This document shows positions 43,916 through 52,090 of a DNA stretch of 64,000 bases, one piece after another. The position numbers were made by a program, and so were the translations under genes. Source of the stretch: Pseudomonas sp. PB101 (lineage in GTDB: Bacteria; Pseudomonadota; Gammaproteobacteria; Pseudomonadales; Pseudomonadaceae); assembly GCF_009764265.1 (NCBI RefSeq), contig NZ_RWIR01000060.1:62001-126000 (forward strand). The letters are read 5' to 3'. Position 1 is the stretch's first letter, and the number at the start of each line of letters is the position of its first letter. The notes below the pieces were generated by a model. That model saw nothing but the letters and a program-made list of their open reading frames with translations. It was not told the origin of the DNA and did not search any database.

Positions 43916-46207
43916 TTACAGCAACTCAAAACTCTGCTGCGTCACGTCCTCTGAATCCAGGCCGATCTGCACGTTGAACTTGCCCGGTTCCGCCGCGTAT
44001 TTGAGCTGGGCGTTGTAGAACTTCAGGTCGTCCTCGGTGATGGTGAAGTGCACGACTTTCTGCTCGCCGGCCTTGATCATCACTTTCTGGAAGTTCTTCA
44101 GTTCCTTGATCGGGCGGATCATCGAACCGGCCACATCCTGGATGTACAACTGCACCACGGTCTCGCCGTCACGCTTGCCGGTGTTTTTCACCGTGACACT
44201 GGCGTCGAGCTTGCCGGTCTTGTTCAGCGTGGTCGACGACAGGGCCATGTCGCTCAGGGCGAAATCGGTGTAGCTCAGGCCATAACCGAACGGGAACAGC
44301 GGGCCCGTGGTGTCATCGAAGTACTGCGAGGTGTAGTTGCCCGGTTTGCCAGGGGTGAACGGCCGGCCGATGGTCAGGTGGTTGTAGTAGGTCGGAATCT
44401 GGCCTACCGAGCGCGGGATGCTGATCGGCAGTTTGCCCGACGGGTTGTAGTCGCCGAACAGCACGTCGGCGATGGCGTTGCCGCCCTCGGTGCCGCTGAA
44501 CCAGGTTTCCAGGATCGCGTCAGCCTGTTCCTTCTCTTCGAGGATCGTCAGCGGGCGGCCGTTCATCAACACCAGCACCAGCGGTTTGCCGGTGGCTTTC
44601 AGGGCGCGGATCAGCTCGCGCTGGTTTTCCGGGATGTTCAGGTCGGTGCGGCTCGACGACTCGTGGGACATGCCACGGGATTCGCCGACGGCGGCAACGA
44701 CCACATCGGCATCCTTGGCCGCTTTCACCGCTTCGTCGATCAATACGTTGGCCGGGCGCGGGTCATCCACCACTTCCGGCGCGTCGAAGTTGAGGAAGTT
44801 CAGGTAACCGAGGATTTTCGGGTCGCTGGTGATGTTGGCGCCACGGGCGTAGATCAGTGTCGACTTGTCGCCCAGGGCGTTGCTCATGCCGTCGAACAGG
44901 GTCACCGATTGAGCAGGGCGACCGGCAGCGGCCCAGCTGCCCATCATGTCGATAGGCGCCTTGGCCAGCGGGCCGACCAGGGCGATTTTCGCGGTTTTCT
45001 TCAGCGGCAGGGTTTCGTTCCGGTTCTTCAACAGCACCTGGCTGCGGCGCGCCACATCACGGGCCTCGGCGCGGTGCAGGCGGCTGTCGGCGTAGGTGTC
45101 GACCGGATCGTCCTCGGCCTTGCCGATGCGCAGGTACGGGTCCTTGAACAGGCCCATGTCGTACTTGGCGCCCAGCACCGCACGCACCGCGTTGTCGATA
45201 TCGCTCTGCTGGATCTCGCCGGACTTGAGCAGCCCTGGCAGCTCTTTGCCGTACAGGGTGTCGTTCATGCTCATGTGGATGCCGGCCTTGATCGCCAGCT
45301 TCGCCGCTTCGCGACCGTCGGCGGCAACGCCGTGCTTGATCAGCTCGAAAATCGCCCCGTGGTCACTGACGGCCAGGCCCTTGAACCCCCATTCCTTGCG
45401 CAGCAGGTCGTTCATCAGCCAGGTGTTGGCGGTGGCCGGCACGCCGTTGATCGAGTTCAGCGCGACCATCACGCCGCCCGCGCCGGCCTCGATCGCCGCG
45501 TGGTAGGGCGGCAGGTAATCCTGGTACATCTTGACCGGGCTCATGTCGACCACGTTGTAGTCGCGGCCACCCTCGACCGCGCCGTACAGGGCGAAGTGCT
45601 TGACGCTGGCCATGATGCTGTCGGCCGCGTTCGCGCCCGTGCCCTGGAACGCCTTGACCATCACGCCGGCAATGCGCGACACCAGGTAGGTGTCTTCGCC
45701 GAAGCCTTCGGAGGTGCGGCCCCAGCGTGGGTCGCGGGAGATATCGACCATCGGCGCGAAGGTGATGTCGAGGCTGTCGGCCGCGGCTTCCTTGGCGGCG
45801 ATGCGCCCCGACAGGCCGATGGCGTCCATGTCCCAGCTCGAGGCCAGGGCCAGCGGAATCGGGAAAATGGTGCGGTGGCCGTGGATCACGTCGTAGGCGA
45901 AGAACATCGGGATCTTCAGGCGGCTGCGCATGGCCGCGTCCTGCATCGGCCGGTTTTCCGGGCGGGTGATCGAGTTGAACGTACCGCCGATGTTGCCCGC
46001 CGCGATTTCCTTGCGGATCATTTCGCGAGGCATTTCCGGGCCGATGCTGATCAGGCGCAACTGGCCGATTTTTTCATCGAGGGTCATTTGCTTCATCAGG
46101 TTGCTGACGAAGGCGTCCTTGTTCTCCAGGGGTGCGGGCGTCGTGGCGGCCAATACGTTATGACTGGCCAGGCTGACGAACAGGCCCAGCAAACACAGCT
46201 TCTTCAT
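43916..46207 (-). CDS. bglX: Periplasmic beta-glucosidase BglX (glycoside hydrolase family 3)
   Basis: The start at 46207 (MKKLCLLGLFVSLASHNVLA, signal peptide) gives 763 residues, close to E. coli BglX (765). The GH3 N-terminal barrel contains KHFALYGAVEGGRDYN and the nucleophile aspartate in GLAVSDHGAIFEL. The C-terminal alpha/beta domain and a fibronectin-III-like end (VTVKNTGKRDGETVVQLY) are present. It hydrolyses terminal beta-glucosides in the periplasm. It stands alone; earlier in-frame starts lack a signal sequence at the right place and run through the promoter. Confidence 0.94.
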   Translation of the reverse strand: MKKLCLLGLFVSLASHNVLAATTPAPLENKDAFVSNLMKQMTLDEKIGQLRLISIGPEMPREMIRKEIAAGNIGGTFNSITRPENRPMQDAAMRSRLKIPMFFAYDVIHGHRTIFPIPLALASSWDMDAIGLSGRIAAKEAAADSLDITFAPMVDISRDPRWGRTSEGFGEDTYLVSRIAGVMVKAFQGTGANAADSIMASVKHFALYGAVEGGRDYNVVDMSPVKMYQDYLPPYHAAIEAGAGGVMVALNSINGVPATANTWLMNDLLRKEWGFKGLAVSDHGAIFELIKHGVAADGREAAKLAIKAGIHMSMNDTLYGKELPGLLKSGEIQQSDIDNAVRAVLGAKYDMGLFKDPYLRIGKAEDDPVDTYADSRLHRAEARDVARRSQVLLKNRNETLPLKKTAKIALVGPLAKAPIDMMGSWAAAGRPAQSVTLFDGMSNALGDKSTLIYARGANITSDPKILGYLNFLNFDAPEVVDDPRPANVLIDEAVKAAKDADVVVAAVGESRGMSHESSSRTDLNIPENQRELIRALKATGKPLVLVLMNGRPLTILEEKEQADAILETWFSGTEGGNAIADVLFGDYNPSGKLPISIPRSVGQIPTYYNHLTIGRPFTPGKPGNYTSQYFDDTTGPLFPFGYGLSYTDFALSDMALSSTTLNKTGKLDASVTVKNTGKRDGETVVQLYIQDVAGSMIRPIKELKNFQKVMIKAGEQKVVHFTITEDDLKFYNAQLKYAAEPGKFNVQIGLDSEDVTQQSFELL

Positions 46208-46469
46208 GAATAGTTTTCTCAAGGGCCCAAACGGCGATGTACACGCCGGCCAGCCAAAATTTAGGGAGCGTCTATTGTTGTTCGGGTGCCGGCTCAAAAA
46301 ACCAGAGCCAAAAACGACAGCCAGAGGGCGGATGCGTTTTTGCGCAGGGCCTCTTTTTAGCCCATCGGCCCGTTGCAATCCAGAGGCGCGGGCGATTATG
46401 CCCCAAGAGCCGGCCCAGAAGGTTTCACGGTCGGTTTTTTCATGAAATGCACAAGGGAGCATCATCCTG

Positions 46470-47075
46470 ATGAATGTAAGTCCAACCTACCGCTCGCGTT
46501 TGCAGGTCGTCACGCTGCTGATGCTGGCCACGCTGCTGACCGCCTGCGGCATCAACAACATCCCGACCCTCGACGAACAGGCCAAGGCCGCCTGGGGCCA
46601 GGTGCAGAACCAGTATCAACGGCGCGCCGACCTGATTCCCAACCTGGTGGAAACCGTCAAGGGCTATGCGGCCCACGAGAAGGAAACCCTGACCGCTGTC
46701 ATCGAGGCCCGGGCCAAGGCCACGTCGATCCAGGTGGACGCCTCGACCCTCGACAACCCGGAAAAACTCAAGCAGTACCAGCAGGCCCAGGATCAGCTCA
46801 GCGGTGCATTGAGCCGTTTGATGGTGGTTTCCGAGCGATATCCGGATCTGAAGGCCAACCAGAATTTCCTCGCCCTGCAGTCGCAACTGGAAGGCACCGA
46901 GAACCGCATCAGCGTGGCCCGGCGTGACTTCATCCTCGCGGTGCAGAAATACAACACCGAGATCCGCACGTTCCCCGGCCGTTTGTGGCACACCGTGATG
47001 TACAGCGACCTGCCGATGCGCGAGACCTTCGAAGCCGCACCGGGCTCGGAAAAGACCCCCGAGGTCAAATTCTGA
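46470..47075 (+). CDS. LemA-family lipoprotein
   Basis: This 201-residue protein has lipobox LLTAC (Cys26) followed by the helical LemA domain: QNQYQRRADLIPNLVETVKGYAAHEKETL and ENRISVARRDFILAVQKYN. The start at 46470 follows AGGGAGC. Cluster with two TPM-domain genes is a frequent arrangement, and the set is thought to act at the membrane or in protein quality control. The exact role is not established. Confidence 0.9.
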   Translation: MNVSPTYRSRLQVVTLLMLATLLTACGINNIPTLDEQAKAAWGQVQNQYQRRADLIPNLVETVKGYAAHEKETLTAVIEARAKATSIQVDASTLDNPEKLKQYQQAQDQLSGALSRLMVVSERYPDLKANQNFLALQSQLEGTENRISVARRDFILAVQKYNTEIRTFPGRLWHTVMYSDLPMRETFEAAPGSEKTPEVKF

Positions 47076-47112
47076 AAAGCGCTGATCGGCGTCACTACGC
47101 AAGAGGTTGCCA

Positions 47113-47868
47113 ATGCGCGTGTTGAAAGCGGGCCTGATGCTGTTGCTGTGGGCGGTAGTGATCACCGCCCGGGCCGAACCGAGTTTTCCGGCGCTGACCG
47201 GGCGCGTGGTCGATGGCGCGCAGATGATCGAGCCTGCGGTGCGCGAGCAGCTCAATCAACAGCTTCAGGCCCATGAGCAGGCCACCGGCGAGCAGCTTGT
47301 GGTGGTGACGTTGCCGGACTTGCAGGGCACCGACATCGCCGACTTCGGTTACCAGCTCGGCCGCCACTGGGGCATCGGGCAGAAAGACAAGAACAACGGT
47401 GCCTTGCTGATCATCGCCCGGGACGAGCGTCGGCTGCGCATCGAAGTGGGTTATGGCCTGGAGGATCGCCTGACCGATGCCCAGAGTTCGGTGATCATCA
47501 ACCAGGTCATCACCCCGGCGTTCAAGACCGGCAACTTCAGCAAAGGCATCAGCGACGGTGTGGCGGCAATGCTGGTGGTGCTGGGTGGCAACCCCTTGGA
47601 CGAACCCTCCACGGCGTACGAATCCAGAGGCGATCCGGGGGACGATTTCATCGCGCGCCATCCCGGGGTGTTCGTGTTTTTGGTGATGCTGTTCATCCTG
47701 ACTGTTTTTGTGTGTCAGATGCTCGGTATCCTTCCCGCCGGCCGGGGCGGCTCCGGTGGATCCGGGGGCGGTTTTGGCGGTGGTGGTTTTGGCGGCGGCG
47801 GTGGAGGCGGGGGCTTCAGCGGCGGCGGGGGCAGTTTCGGCGGGGGCGGTTCGTCCGGCGGCTGGTGA
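47113..47868 (+). CDS. TPM-domain membrane protein with Gly-rich tail (YgcG-like)
   Basis: The ATG at 47113 (a TTG two codons earlier is less likely) gives 251 residues. A signal peptide ends before EPSFPALTG. A TPM domain follows (LTGRVVDGAQMIEP, GIGQKDKNNGALLII, RIEVGYGLEDRLTDAQ), then one membrane helix (VFVFLVMLFILTVFVC). The tail is almost only Gly, Ser and Phe with GGGGFGG repeats. This is the standard YgcG layout with the TPM domain outside the cytoplasm. It lies between LemA and a second TPM gene. Confidence 0.9.
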   Translation: MRVLKAGLMLLLWAVVITARAEPSFPALTGRVVDGAQMIEPAVREQLNQQLQAHEQATGEQLVVVTLPDLQGTDIADFGYQLGRHWGIGQKDKNNGALLIIARDERRLRIEVGYGLEDRLTDAQSSVIINQVITPAFKTGNFSKGISDGVAAMLVVLGGNPLDEPSTAYESRGDPGDDFIARHPGVFVFLVMLFILTVFVCQMLGILPAGRGGSGGSGGGFGGGGFGGGGGGGGFSGGGGSFGGGGSSGGW

Positions 47869-47896
47869 TAATGATAATGAGCAGGCGATTCACGAC

Positions 47897-48514
47897 ATGG
47901 CATTACTGACTGAACACGAACAACGCAAAGTGGCCGAAGCAATCGCCCGGGTCGAGCGCGACACCGACGCAGAACTGGTGACCGTGCTCGCGGCCCGCGC
48001 CGACGACTATGCGTACATCCCGTTGCTGTGGGCCAGCCTGCTGGCGCTGCTGGTGCCGGGCATCGTGCATTACCTCACCGGCTGGCTGACCATGCACAGC
48101 CTGCTGATGGTGCAATGGGCCCTCTTCATCGTGCTGTGCCTGGTGTTCCGCCTGCCGAAAGTCACCACCCATCTGGTCCCGCGCTCGGTGCGCCACTGGC
48201 GCGCCTCGAACCTGGCGCGCCGGCAGTTCCTGGAGCAGAACCTGCACCACACCGAAGGCAGCACCGGCGTGCTGATCTTTGTATCCGAGGCCGAGCGTTA
48301 TGTGGAAATCCTCGTGGATGAAGGGATTTCCAGCCGCCTGGACAACAAGAACTGGGACGCCATCGTCGCCACGTTCACCCGGCAAGTGAAGCAGGGGCAG
48401 ACGCTGCAAGGGTTTGTCAGCTGCGTCGAAGCCTGTGGCGAGCTGCTCAAGGTGCATGTGCCGGTGACCCATGTGCGCAACGAATTGCCGAACAGGCTGG
48501 TGGTGCTCGGCTAA
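47897..48514 (+). CDS. Second TPM-domain membrane protein
   Basis: This 205-residue protein without signal peptide opens MALLTEHEQRKVAEAIARVERDTDAELVTVLAARADDY, the start of a TPM domain. It has two membrane helices (YIPLLWASLLALLVPGIVHYL and LLMVQWALFIVLCLVFRL) and the C-terminal half of the TPM fold (TGVLIFVSEAERYVEILVDEGI). The helices interrupt the domain, unlike in the preceding protein. The gap is 28 bp, so lemA-tpm-tpm form one operon. Function unproven. Confidence 0.87.
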   Translation: MALLTEHEQRKVAEAIARVERDTDAELVTVLAARADDYAYIPLLWASLLALLVPGIVHYLTGWLTMHSLLMVQWALFIVLCLVFRLPKVTTHLVPRSVRHWRASNLARRQFLEQNLHHTEGSTGVLIFVSEAERYVEILVDEGISSRLDNKNWDAIVATFTRQVKQGQTLQGFVSCVEACGELLKVHVPVTHVRNELPNRLVVLG

Positions 48515-48644
48515 GTCTTGTCTTGGTGTTGTGTAGCGCTCGCCGCTACAACTCCCGTCAATTGTCCGGGTTTGGCCTTGTCGTCAGTATTTCTCTCTAA
48601 CAGTGGACACCCAGTGACGGGTGTACTCGCGAAGAGGGATTCTT

Positions 48645-48947
48645 ATGACAGCCCGACAATCAAATGACTCTTTGGCAGGGGCAGCTCGTGGTGGAGAGGG
48701 AAGTACGCCCAAGGCGAAACTGACGGCCAAGGAAACACAAATCCTGATGTGGTGTTTCAAGGGCAAGACTTCCTGGGAAATCGCCAGGATCGAGAATTGC
48801 ACGGAATCTACCGTCAATTTTCACTTCGCCAATATTCGCCGAAAGTTCGATGTCAGCTCGCGCACCTGCGCATTGCTCAGGGCGATCGAGTCGGGTGCGA
48901 TCGTCGTGGACTCGGTCGTAGCGCGAGGTGCCCATGAGCCTGACTGA
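48645..48947 (+). CDS. LuxR-type HTH regulator without sensor domain
   Basis: This 100-residue protein carries a GerE/LuxR helix-turn-helix at about residues 25-85 (LTAKETQILMWCFKGKTSWEIA, TESTVNFHFANIRRKFDV). There is no autoinducer or receiver domain. It starts at 48645 with GAAGAGGGAT upstream. An inverted repeat ACACCC-N6-GGGTGT lies at 48607-48624. Its 3' end overlaps the holin-like gene by 14 bp. I recall short LuxR-type proteins beside holin genes in Pseudomonas pyocin and prophage regions, which this cassette resembles. Confidence 0.82.
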   Translation: MTARQSNDSLAGAARGGEGSTPKAKLTAKETQILMWCFKGKTSWEIARIENCTESTVNFHFANIRRKFDVSSRTCALLRAIESGAIVVDSVVARGAHEPD

Positions 48948-49290
48948 TTCGACCTACAACGGCATCAATGGGCTCATGTTGGGGATGGGGATTGCGACAC
49001 TGCCAGTTATTAATGGTGAGGTACTGTTCGGTGCAATGCTCGGCGCCTGGCTGGTCACGACCACTCGCACCAACTTCAAGGCCTGGCAGCGCATCGGTTC
49101 CTGGCTTCTGTCTGCCGGTGTCGGATACCTCTTTACGCCTGTCGCACATCCGCTGGCACCTTTTCTGACCGAGGGTGTAACGGCCTTTCTTTGCGCGCTG
49201 ATCGTTATTCCCATCAGCATCAAACTCATGCAATGGATCGATGGTGCCGCTATCGGCGAGATCATCCGACACCTGAGAGGGCGAAGATGA
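48934..49290 (+). CDS. Holin-like small membrane protein
   Basis: This 118-residue protein has three to four short hydrophobic helices (GLMLGMGIATLPVI, VLFGAMLGAWLVTT, IGSWLLSAGVGYLF, FLCALIVIPISI) and a basic C-terminus (IIRHLRGRR). This layout is typical of phage holins. Its overlap with the LuxR-type gene implies joint expression. No lysozyme or endolysin gene follows, so lysis function is not supported by context. An ordinary membrane protein cannot be excluded. Confidence 0.6.
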   Translation: MSLTDSTYNGINGLMLGMGIATLPVINGEVLFGAMLGAWLVTTTRTNFKAWQRIGSWLLSAGVGYLFTPVAHPLAPFLTEGVTAFLCALIVIPISIKLMQWIDGAAIGEIIRHLRGRR

Positions 49291-49313
49291 TGGACCGTGC
49301 AAAGGGGGGCATA

Positions 49314-49736
49314 TCAGGTTTCTTTTGCCGCTTTGAGCGTTGCCAGAATAGCGGCCATTTCGCAAAGCCTTAGTTCCATATCACGTAGTCGATGTTTTTC
49401 CTCGAGTGCGTTTTGTATGGCGCAGCGATCATCTTCGCCGAGCAAGCGCCAGAGCGTGAGAATGGTGTTTTCCCGTGTGCTTTGCGGGTCTGCCTGCGAA
49501 GAGTTGGTAACTGTTTGTCTCAAGATTGGCCCTTCACCGAGCAACAGCCAGTCAAGGGAGATACCGCGTGTTTGTGCAATTTCTACGCATAATGAGTAAG
49601 GCGTGCTGTCGCGACCTTTCCAGCTACTCAGTGTCTGGGGGCTGATCTGTAGTGCGGTAGACAAAGAAGCATCGGTTTTAGTACCGGTAATTTGCTTCAG
49701 TCGAGCCAGAACAGCTTGTGATTTTTTGCTACGCAA
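49314..49736 (-). CDS. Phage CI-type repressor, DNA-binding domain only
   Basis: This 140-residue protein has an N-terminal helix-turn-helix of the bacteriophage CI-repressor kind (residues 5-72: TKTDASLSTALQISPQTLSS, then GISLDWLLLGEGPIL). The rest is a linker and a charged helix (EEKHRLRDMELRLCEMAAIL). The S24 self-cleaving peptidase domain of LexA/CI/PrtR repressors is absent, so RecA-driven cleavage is not expected. It lies opposite to its neighbours and may repress the rightward promoter near 49753. Confidence 0.82.
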   Translation of the reverse strand: MRSKKSQAVLARLKQITGTKTDASLSTALQISPQTLSSWKGRDSTPYSLCVEIAQTRGISLDWLLLGEGPILRQTVTNSSQADPQSTRENTILTLWRLLGEDDRCAIQNALEEKHRLRDMELRLCEMAAILATLKAAKET

Positions 49737-49752
49737 TTTGAGCCTCTTCCTT

Positions 49753-49781
49753 TTGACATATGCTTTTTGAGTGCCTAATTT
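49753..49781 (+). promoter_or_regulatory. Candidate rightward promoter of the phage-like cassette
   Basis: TTGACA (49753-49758), a 17-bp spacer and TAATTT (49776-49781), just past the repressor start. It would drive the Ogr-like gene and the gene after it, the usual layout of a repressor/early-promoter switch. Confidence 0.4.
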
Positions 49782-49829
49782 ATGCGTAATGAGTACTTTT
49801 TTTCTTGTAAGTAATCAATCATCAAAGAT

Positions 49830-49985
49830 GAGTCAGAAGAATACGATGTCGAAACTTCCTAATAGTATCAAGGTGATTTCCTACGAGCATGGCTCGAACC
49901 CATTACAGATCTGCCCGATGCAATTCCTTATGCCTGGCAGGCACTGTTCGCAAGACCGGAACGCCGCGAAGAGTATTGCGTTTGA
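49830..49985 (+). pseudogene. Possible frameshifted remnant of a small phage gene
   Basis: Two neighbouring frames look like one interrupted gene. The first reads MSQKNTMSKLPNSIKVISYE up to about 49905. The next frame continues DLPDAIPYAWQALFARPERR to the stop at 49983-49985. Neither frame alone looks natural beyond these parts. The 40 bp after that stop hold a good ribosome site (AAGGA) for the Ogr-like gene. No known family is recognised. This reading is tentative. Confidence 0.25.
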
Positions 49986-50024
49986 TCAGGCTGATTGCCA
50001 CCAAATGACCATAAGGAATCAAGC

Positions 50025-50303
50025 ATGAGTACTTATAAAATGGTGTGCCCGCACTGCTTGAGCAGGATGCGCATCCGTACCAGCGAAGGCCGACATATTT
50101 TCCTGCGGGTGGCGTATCTGCAATGCACGTCGGAAGCGTGTGGGTGGTCCGTACGTGCCGAATTCGAAATGACCCATGAGCTTTCGCCCAGTGGCATGCC
50201 GAATCCGGCCGTACGCCTGCCTTGTGCCGGACCCGATTTGCGCCGTGCCGCCCGGCCTGTTGCAGAAAGTCCTGTTACGGCAGACGCGGCGCAGGAAGTG
50301 TGA
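50025..50303 (+). CDS. Ogr/Delta-like zinc-finger transcription activator
   Basis: This 92-residue protein begins MSTYKMVCPHC. Cysteines 8, 11, 34 and 39 give C-x2-C-x22-C-x4-C, the single zinc finger of Ogr/Delta proteins, which in P2-like phages and satellites activate late genes. The C-terminal third is proline/alanine-rich without structure. The start has AAGGA upstream. The target late promoters and tail genes are absent nearby, so it may be a leftover, or it may act on phage genes elsewhere. Confidence 0.78.
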   Translation: MSTYKMVCPHCLSRMRIRTSEGRHIFLRVAYLQCTSEACGWSVRAEFEMTHELSPSGMPNPAVRLPCAGPDLRRAARPVAESPVTADAAQEV

Positions 50304-50305
50304 AC

Positions 50306-50668
50306 ATGAAGGTCACCGATGAACACGCAGAGTTGAATGAAGAGCTGTTGGCTATTGCCCAGGCGTTTCTGGAGCGTCATGAAAGTGAAGGGGAGGCAGG
50401 TGATCAAGTGCTGTTTTGCCGAGCGGTGCGGCATCTGCAGAACATGGATGTGCCGATGTATCTGGCGGAAGGGCTGGTTAGCCGTGCCTATGGGGTACTC
50501 AAGTCATGCAACGACCGTCGGCGCCTGGACATCGCTGCAAGCTCCGAAACGGTCGCCGTGGTGACTGACCCTGCCAACGGCCTGACCTGGGCAGTACCGG
50601 TGGGGCTGATCGTCAAGCACATCATAAATTCGCCGAACAACCGCAGGCTTCGCCTGGTGGAGTCTTGA
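50306..50668 (+). CDS. Hypothetical protein of the phage-like cassette (120 aa)
   Basis: It starts two bases after the Ogr-like gene, so the pair is probably cotranscribed. The N-terminal half is helical and acidic (EHAELNEELLAIAQAFLERH). The middle has VLFCRAVRHLQNMDVPMYLAEGLVSRAYG. The C-terminal half looks like a short beta-sheet (ETVAVVTDPANGLTWAVPVG). No membrane segment, signal peptide or catalytic motif is seen. I do not recognise the family. Confidence 0.6.
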   Translation: MKVTDEHAELNEELLAIAQAFLERHESEGEAGDQVLFCRAVRHLQNMDVPMYLAEGLVSRAYGVLKSCNDRRRLDIAASSETVAVVTDPANGLTWAVPVGLIVKHIINSPNNRRLRLVES

Positions 50669-50800
50669 AGTTTCAAAGGCTGTGTCGGGGTCCTGGGCCG
50701 GTTGACCGGGACCTCCCACAAAATAACCCCGTGCCCAAAGTCCTCGTCCCCCTTAAAATAACGGCATTCTTCGATTTGCACCGCCTGAGGCCGTTTCTCC

Positions 50801-52015
50801 ATGTCCGTCACCGCCACTCCTGCCAGCCTCGCGCCGGATCATCACGCCCAGTTCATCGACCTGCTGCAAACCAGCCTTGAGCACAATGCGTTCATCAAAC
50901 TGGTGCTGGCCAAGTACGCGGGCGATGAAGCGGACCTGCAGCGCATCATCATCAAGCCGGTGACCGTCAAGGCGCAGCCTTGCCTGTCTTTCGTCTACCG
51001 CTACAAGACCCGCGATATCACCAAGAACCTGCCGCTGGCCGAAGGCGTGGCGAGCATTGCCGGGTTGCTGCCGGCGTCGTTCAAGAATGCGCATTTGTTG
51101 TCGTTGACCGATGAAGCCCAGCTCGAATACAGCAAAAAGGGCAAGTCATCGCTGTTCAAGAGCAAACCCCAGCAATTGCGCGAAGTGCCATCGGCCGAGC
51201 ACAACCGTGAAAAAAACCGCTTTCTTGACCTGAACCGGCCGTTTCTCGCCGACCTGGGCGTGACCAACAAGCAGCATGAACTGATCCCGGCGATGTCGCG
51301 CAAGTGGAAGCAGATCAACAAGTTCATCGAAGTGTTCAGCCATGCGCTGACCTCGTCACCCCTGGCGCTGGACAAGCCGGTGCGTGTGGCGGACTTCGGT
51401 TCGGGCAAGGGCTACCTGACCTTCGCCATCCACGATTACCTGCGCAACACCCTGAAGGCCGAAGGCGAGGTGACCGGCGTCGAGCTGCGTGAGGACATGG
51501 TCACCCTGTGCAACACCGCTGCCGCCAGGCTTGAACACCCCGGCCTGGTGTTCAAGTGCGGTGACGTGCGCAGCGTGGCGCCGAGCGAGCTGGACGTGAT
51601 GATCGCCCTGCATGCCTGCGATATCGCGACCGACTATGCGATCCATACCGGCATCCGTTCCGGCGCTTCGATCATCATGTGCTCGCCGTGCTGCCACAAG
51701 CAGATCCGCCTGCAAATCCAGAGCCCGGCGCTGCTCAAGCCGATGCTGCAATACGGCTTGCACCTGGGCCAGCAGGCGGAGATGGTCACCGACAGTCTGC
51801 GCGCGCTGTTCCTTGAGGCCTGCGGCTACGAGACCAAGGTGTTCGAGTTCATCTCGCTGGACCACACCAACAAGAACAAGATGATCCTGGCGGTCAAGCG
51901 CGCCGAGCCGGTGGCCCCGGCCCAGTTGCTGGCGAAGATTCAGGAACTGAAGGACTTCTATCACATCAGCGAGCATTGCCTGGAAACCCTTCTGCGCGCG
52001 GACGGTTACCTCTGA
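50801..52015 (+). CDS. SAM-dependent methyltransferase
   Basis: This 404-residue protein has a class I methyltransferase domain: motif I is VRVADFGSGKGYLTFAIHDYL (near residue 195), with the acidic loop EVTGVELREDMV after it. VMIALHACDIATDYAIHTGI and the CSPCCHKQIRL segment are typical of a widespread uncharacterised branch (Methyltransf_32-like). An N-terminal domain of about 180 residues precedes it. The substrate is unknown; RNA or a small molecule is possible. It is a monocistronic unit after the phage-like cassette. Confidence 0.82.
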   Translation: MSVTATPASLAPDHHAQFIDLLQTSLEHNAFIKLVLAKYAGDEADLQRIIIKPVTVKAQPCLSFVYRYKTRDITKNLPLAEGVASIAGLLPASFKNAHLLSLTDEAQLEYSKKGKSSLFKSKPQQLREVPSAEHNREKNRFLDLNRPFLADLGVTNKQHELIPAMSRKWKQINKFIEVFSHALTSSPLALDKPVRVADFGSGKGYLTFAIHDYLRNTLKAEGEVTGVELREDMVTLCNTAAARLEHPGLVFKCGDVRSVAPSELDVMIALHACDIATDYAIHTGIRSGASIIMCSPCCHKQIRLQIQSPALLKPMLQYGLHLGQQAEMVTDSLRALFLEACGYETKVFEFISLDHTNKNKMILAVKRAEPVAPAQLLAKIQELKDFYHISEHCLETLLRADGYL

Positions 52016-52020
52016 CCTCC

Positions 52021-52088
52021 CTGTAGGAGCCGGCTTGCTGGCGATGGCGTCCTCAAAATCGCCATCGCCGGCAAGCCGGCTCCTACAG
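52021..52088. repeat. REP inverted pair
   Basis: GTAGGAGCCGGCTTGC-type arms at 52021-52045 and 52064-52088 between convergent genes. Confidence 0.85.
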
Positions 52089-52090
52089 GG

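Noticed and set aside
49771..50028. 85-codon open frame ending in the Ogr-like start
   Set aside because: The second half has no protein-like character, while a neighbouring frame looks more natural. Reported only as a possible broken gene.
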